NCBI GenBank assembly: GCA_900556055.1
Contig: USNJ01000082.1
Span: 1 to 8,832 of the forward strand
Direction: 5' to 3'
Source: an uncultured Ruminococcus sp.
GTDB taxonomy: Bacteria; Bacillota; Clostridia; Oscillospirales; Ruminococcaceae
DNA length: 8,832 bases
The stretch's first letter is position 1, and each line of letters starts with the position of its first letter. A program made the translations under genes and the position numbers. The notes beneath the pieces are model-generated. The model did not search any database and was not told the origin of the DNA. It saw nothing but the letters and a program-made list of their open reading frames with translations. This document shows, one piece after another, positions 6,076-8,832 of the stretch.

Positions 6076-8079
6076 ATGGTTATTGCACTTGCAGGAAACC
6101 AGAACTGCGGAAAAACCACACTTTTTAATCAGCTTACAGGCTCAAATCAGCACGTCGGAAATTTTCCCGGCGTTACGGTTGAGCAGAAAAGCGGAGTTAT
6201 CAGAGGTCACGACGATATGACAGTCGTTGATCTCCCGGGAATATATTCCATCCGCCCTTATACCAACGAGGAGATCGTTACAAGAGATTTTCTCATCGTA
6301 CAAAAGCCAGATGCGATCATAAACATCGTAGATGCGGCAAATATCGAAAGAAACCTATATCTTACACTCCAGCTTATCGAAATGGGTATCCCGACTGTTC
6401 TTGCACTGAACATGATGGACGAGGTGCGAAACAATGGCGGTGCTGTTGATGTTGAGGCGCTGAGCGCAGGCCTTGGCATCCCCGCTGTGCCGATAAGTGC
6501 GGTAAAAAATGAGGGCGTCGGCGAGCTTGTCGATGTTCTGAGCGATATTATAAAAAAGAGGATAACCCCCAAAAAGACAGACTTCTGCTCAGGTCCTGTC
6601 CACAGATGCATACACGCTGTATCTCACCTTATCGAAGATCATGCGGACCGTGCGGGCATCTCACGGCGTTTTGCGGCAACCAAGCTTGTCGAAGGCGATC
6701 CCGAGATAACATCTCTGCTTAACATCAACAAAAATGAGCAGGATATGATCGAACATTCAATAACCGAAATGGAACAGGAGTCGGGACTTGACAGAAATGC
6801 CGCTCTTGCAGATATGCGCTATACATTCATCGAAAATCTCTGCAAAGAAACTGTTGTCAAGCCCAAGGAAAGCAAGGAGCATATCCGAAGCGTAAAGATC
6901 GACAGGATACTGACGGGAAAATATCTTGCTCTGCCTGTTTTCCTGCTTATCATGCTGACCGTTTTCTGGCTGACATTCAATGTCGTGGGCGCATTTTTAA
7001 GCGATCTTCTCAGCATCGGCATAGATAAAGTGACCGAGCTGACCGATAAGGCACTTACAGCTTACGGACTTAATCCCGTCGTCCACAGCCTTATTATAGA
7101 CGGCGTATTTGCGGGCATCGGAAGTGTTCTAAGCTTCCTGCCTACGATCGTCACTCTGTTCTTCTTCCTTTCTATACTTGAGGACAGCGGATACATGGCG
7201 AGAGTCGCTTTCGTTATGGATAAGCTTCTCAGAAAGATCGGTCTTTCGGGACGAAGCTTTGTGCCTATGCTTATAGGATTCGGATGTTCAGTCCCCGCAA
7301 TAATGGCGACACGAACGCTCTCAGGCGAACGTGACAGAAAGATGACTATCCTTCTTACGCCGTACATAAGCTGTTCAGCAAAGCTGCCGATATATTCGGT
7401 ATTCACAGCTGCATTTTTCCCCGATCATGCACCGATTGTTATGCTTCTTCTATATGTTATGGGCATCGTCATAGGCATAATAAGTGCGCTTATAATGAAA
7501 ATGACAAAGTTCAAGGGCAATCCTATACCGTTCGTTATGGAACTGCCTAATTATCGTATGCCGTCCGCCAAAAGCGTTGTCATGCTGATGTGGGACAAGG
7601 CTAAGGACTTTCTCACAAGAGCATTCACTGTCATATTTGCAGCTACCGTCCTCATATGGTTCTTACAGACGTTTGACGCAAAGCTGAATATCGTAAGCGA
7701 CAGCTCGCAGAGCCTCCTTGCGCTTATCGGAAAGTGCATATCTCCGATATTTGCACCTCTCGGATTTGCCGATTGGAGAGCTTCAACAGCACTCATTACG
7801 GGATTTACAGCAAAGGAAGCCGTTGTCAGCACGCTTGCCGTACTTATGGGCACTTCTCCGTCAAACCTCGGAACTGCACTTGCAGGAATGTTCACTCCCC
7901 TTTCAGCGTTCAGCTTCCTGACCTTTACCCTGCTTTATTCACCATGCGTTGCGGCTATTGCGGCAGTAAAGCGTGAACTGAACTCGGGATTATCCGCAGC
8001 AGGCGTTGCATTTATGCAGTGCGCAGCTGCATGGGCAGTTTCATTTATTGTTTATACGATCGGAGGCTTATTTGTATGA
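6076..8079 (+). CDS. feoB: FeoB, ferrous iron transporter with N-terminal G domain
   Basis: FeoB moves ferrous iron across the cytoplasmic membrane. The 667-residue protein starts with a GTPase domain: G1 GNQNCGKT at 7-14, GVT at 32-34 (G2), DLPG at 52-55, NMMD at 112-115 and SAV at 141-143. A helical insertion domain follows (about 160-270), then the membrane region from about residue 283 to the end. Both internal gate repeats are visible: GFGCSVP at 401-407 with Cys404, and SCSAKLP at 432-438. Later conserved segments are TGFTAKEAVVSTLAVLMG and LYSPCVAAIAAVKRELNS. There is no fused FeoA or Cys-rich tail; instead a separate small Cys-rich gene overlaps the stop (ATGA). GGAGG (6062-6066) lies 9 bases before the ATG. 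Length is within the range of Firmicute FeoB proteins, shorter than the 773-residue E. coli form. Confidence 0.98.
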   Translation: MVIALAGNQNCGKTTLFNQLTGSNQHVGNFPGVTVEQKSGVIRGHDDMTVVDLPGIYSIRPYTNEEIVTRDFLIVQKPDAIINIVDAANIERNLYLTLQLIEMGIPTVLALNMMDEVRNNGGAVDVEALSAGLGIPAVPISAVKNEGVGELVDVLSDIIKKRITPKKTDFCSGPVHRCIHAVSHLIEDHADRAGISRRFAATKLVEGDPEITSLLNINKNEQDMIEHSITEMEQESGLDRNAALADMRYTFIENLCKETVVKPKESKEHIRSVKIDRILTGKYLALPVFLLIMLTVFWLTFNVVGAFLSDLLSIGIDKVTELTDKALTAYGLNPVVHSLIIDGVFAGIGSVLSFLPTIVTLFFFLSILEDSGYMARVAFVMDKLLRKIGLSGRSFVPMLIGFGCSVPAIMATRTLSGERDRKMTILLTPYISCSAKLPIYSVFTAAFFPDHAPIVMLLLYVMGIVIGIISALIMKMTKFKGNPIPFVMELPNYRMPSAKSVVMLMWDKAKDFLTRAFTVIFAATVLIWFLQTFDAKLNIVSDSSQSLLALIGKCISPIFAPLGFADWRASTALITGFTAKEAVVSTLAVLMGTSPSNLGTALAGMFTPLSAFSFLTFTLLYSPCVAAIAAVKRELNSGLSAAGVAFMQCAAAWAVSFIVYTIGGLFV

Positions 8080-8231
8080 ATCCGCTGGATATTATCCTTA
8101 TCGCAGCACTTGCAGCATGGTTCGTTCTCGCAGTCAGATCCATGAAAAAAAACAAATGCTCAGGCTGTTCGGGATGTTCCGGATGTAAAAACAATGAATG
8201 CGCAAAAAAAGGAATGAAAAAAGATGAATAA
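8076..8231 (+). CDS. FeoB-associated Cys-rich membrane protein
   Basis: A 51-residue protein starting MNPLDIILIAALAAWFVL, a single membrane helix of about 17 residues, followed by a basic turn (RSMKKNK) and the motif CSGCSGCSGC with Cys28, 31, 34 and 37, plus Cys42. This is the pattern of the small FeoB-associated Cys-rich proteins found beside feoB in Firmicutes. They are thought to assist FeoB, perhaps by handling iron or an iron-sulfur cluster; the role here is inferred. The basic side of the helix suggests that the Cys cluster faces the cytoplasm. The start ATG overlaps the feoB TGA as ATGA, with GGAGG (8062-8066) 9 bases upstream, so translation should be coupled. A longer frame reading from 8019 is possible but lacks a Shine-Dalgarno and this fit. 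Confidence 0.92.
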   Translation: MNPLDIILIAALAAWFVLAVRSMKKNKCSGCSGCSGCKNNECAKKGMKKDE

Positions 8232-8832
8232 AAAGATCATTGCTGCTGTGGCTGCTGCACTTCTCCTTGCCTCATGTTCAAAGATAGACAACAGCGAAGA
8301 AGCACAGGAGGCAGCAGGCACCATGCCGACACTTCCGCCGCTCACCGAAACCACAGCAGAAGAAATTATCACAACTACAACTTTGACAGAAGCTGAAACC
8401 GAGACAGAAACTGAAACATCGGAATCAGAAACCGAAACTTCCGAGGAAACAGAGGAAGAAACAGAAAGCTCCGAAACCGAAGCCGAAACAGCTGCAGCAT
8501 CAAAAACATCTTCGGAATATAAAGAATATTTTTCCGACACCCTCTTTATCGGCGACTCGATCACAACGGGATTTTCGGGATACGGATACATCTCCGAAAC
8601 AAATGTAGCCGCAAAGGTCGGACTCAATCCCTCCTCTGCCCTCACCAAGGAGATACCTATGGCTGACGGTTCATCAAGAACAGTTGCCGCACAGGCAGCG
8701 GCGGCACAGCCCTCCAAGGTCTACATAATGCTTGGTTCAAACGGAATTCAGTGGCTCACAAATCAGTCCATGCTCGACAGCGTAAGCACTCTTACATCGG
8801 AAATAAAAAGCTCCGATCCGAACTGCTCGGTA
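8224..8832 (+). CDS. SGNH/GDSL-type hydrolase lipoprotein, cut by window end
   Basis: A secreted, lipid-anchored esterase-type protein, incomplete at the right edge (203 residues seen). The N-terminus is a lipoprotein signal: MNKK, a hydrophobic stretch, and the lipobox LLASC with Cys18 as the acylation site. Residues 41-95 form a low-complexity Thr/Glu/Ser linker. The SGNH domain begins at about 100: block I FIGDSITTGF with nucleophile Ser112, a conserved glycine at Gly133 and block III LGSNG with Asn173. The block V Asp/His pair would lie beyond the window. Related domains act as O-acetyl esterases on cell-wall or capsule glycans, but the substrate is unknown. The ATG at 8224 overlaps the last 8 bases of the Cys-rich gene, and AAAGGA (8208-8213) lies 10 bases upstream, so it belongs to the Feo operon. 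The leftward open frame over the linker is a composition shadow. Confidence 0.85.
   Translation, partial: MNKKIIAAVAAALLLASCSKIDNSEEAQEAAGTMPTLPPLTETTAEEIITTTTLTEAETETETETSESETETSEETEEETESSETEAETAAASKTSSEYKEYFSDTLFIGDSITTGFSGYGYISETNVAAKVGLNPSSALTKEIPMADGSSRTVAAQAAAAQPSKVYIMLGSNGIQWLTNQSMLDSVSTLTSEIKSSDPNCSV
8386..8490 (+). repeat. Degenerate GAAAC-rich repeat coding a Thr/Glu linker
   Basis: Imperfect repeats of GAAACn/GAGACn encode alternating Glu-Thr and Glu-Ser residues (about 55-89) of the lipoprotein. The tract acts as an acidic flexible spacer between the lipid anchor and the SGNH domain. It may vary in length between strains. Confidence 0.65.

Noticed and set aside
8019..8231. Longer version of the FeoB-associated gene starting inside feoB
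   Set aside because: No Shine-Dalgarno at 8019. GGAGG precedes the ATG at 8076, and the 51-residue form matches the family's usual start.
8160..8717. Leftward 185-codon frame at the right end, rich in Val and Ser
   Set aside because: It is the shadow of the low-complexity Thr/Glu linker of the lipoprotein; repeats of this kind keep the opposite strand open.
1..8832. CRISPR array, tRNA or rRNA genes, insertion sequence or prophage signs
   Set aside because: No regularly spaced direct repeats, cloverleaf, transposase, integrase or phage-like genes could be found on either strand.

Overview
The window looks like chromosomal DNA of a low-to-mid GC Firmicute of class Clostridia, most like the Ruminococcus/Oscillospiraceae group. 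This rests on the gene families present (LepA, FeoA/FeoB with a small FeoB-associated Cys-rich protein, a GH25 lysozyme, a 7TM-GGDEF protein, DUF421), a surface lipoprotein with a long Thr/Glu linker, and Shine-Dalgarno-led genes with frequent non-ATG starts. The taxon is an inference; no rRNA or tRNA gene is present.

Layout. Positions 1-140 hold the C-terminal end of an unrecognised plus-strand gene. Positions 141-689 hold no convincing gene but are rich in hairpins, several shaped as Rho-independent terminators for leftward transcription, plus a 29-bp near-perfect direct repeat. Positions 690-3554 hold three leftward genes, in transcription order: a membrane diguanylate cyclase (GGDEF), a membrane-anchored GH25 muramidase, and a DUF421 membrane protein. 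Positions 3555-3992 are a divergent intergenic region with two leftward promoters and one rightward promoter, all close to the sigma-A consensus. From 3993 to the right edge a tightly packed rightward operon runs lepA - feoA - feoB - FeoB-associated Cys-rich protein - SGNH-hydrolase lipoprotein (cut by the window end).

How they fit together. The rightward operon joins a ribosomal GTPase (EF-4/LepA) to a complete ferrous iron uptake set and then to a secreted esterase-type lipoprotein. Its genes are separated by 23 bases or fewer or overlap (ATGA at feoB/Cys-rich, 8 bases at Cys-rich/lipoprotein), so translational coupling is likely. The leftward set joins a c-di-GMP synthase, a cell-wall hydrolase and a membrane protein. 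The GGDEF and GH25 genes are packed end to end, but a strong terminator hairpin separates GH25 from DUF421.

Most notable observations. (1) The DUF421 gene's Shine-Dalgarno and start codon lie inside the 3' arm and U-tract of the GH25 terminator, so termination and translation initiation compete for the same bases. (2) The GH25 gene has no in-frame ATG/GTG/TTG that would include its obvious membrane anchor; the best start is an ATT codon 10 bases after an AGGGA Shine-Dalgarno. (3) Four terminator-like hairpins stand in the left intergenic region. No clearly new defence or mobile system is visible; most of the window is ordinary core or operon content.
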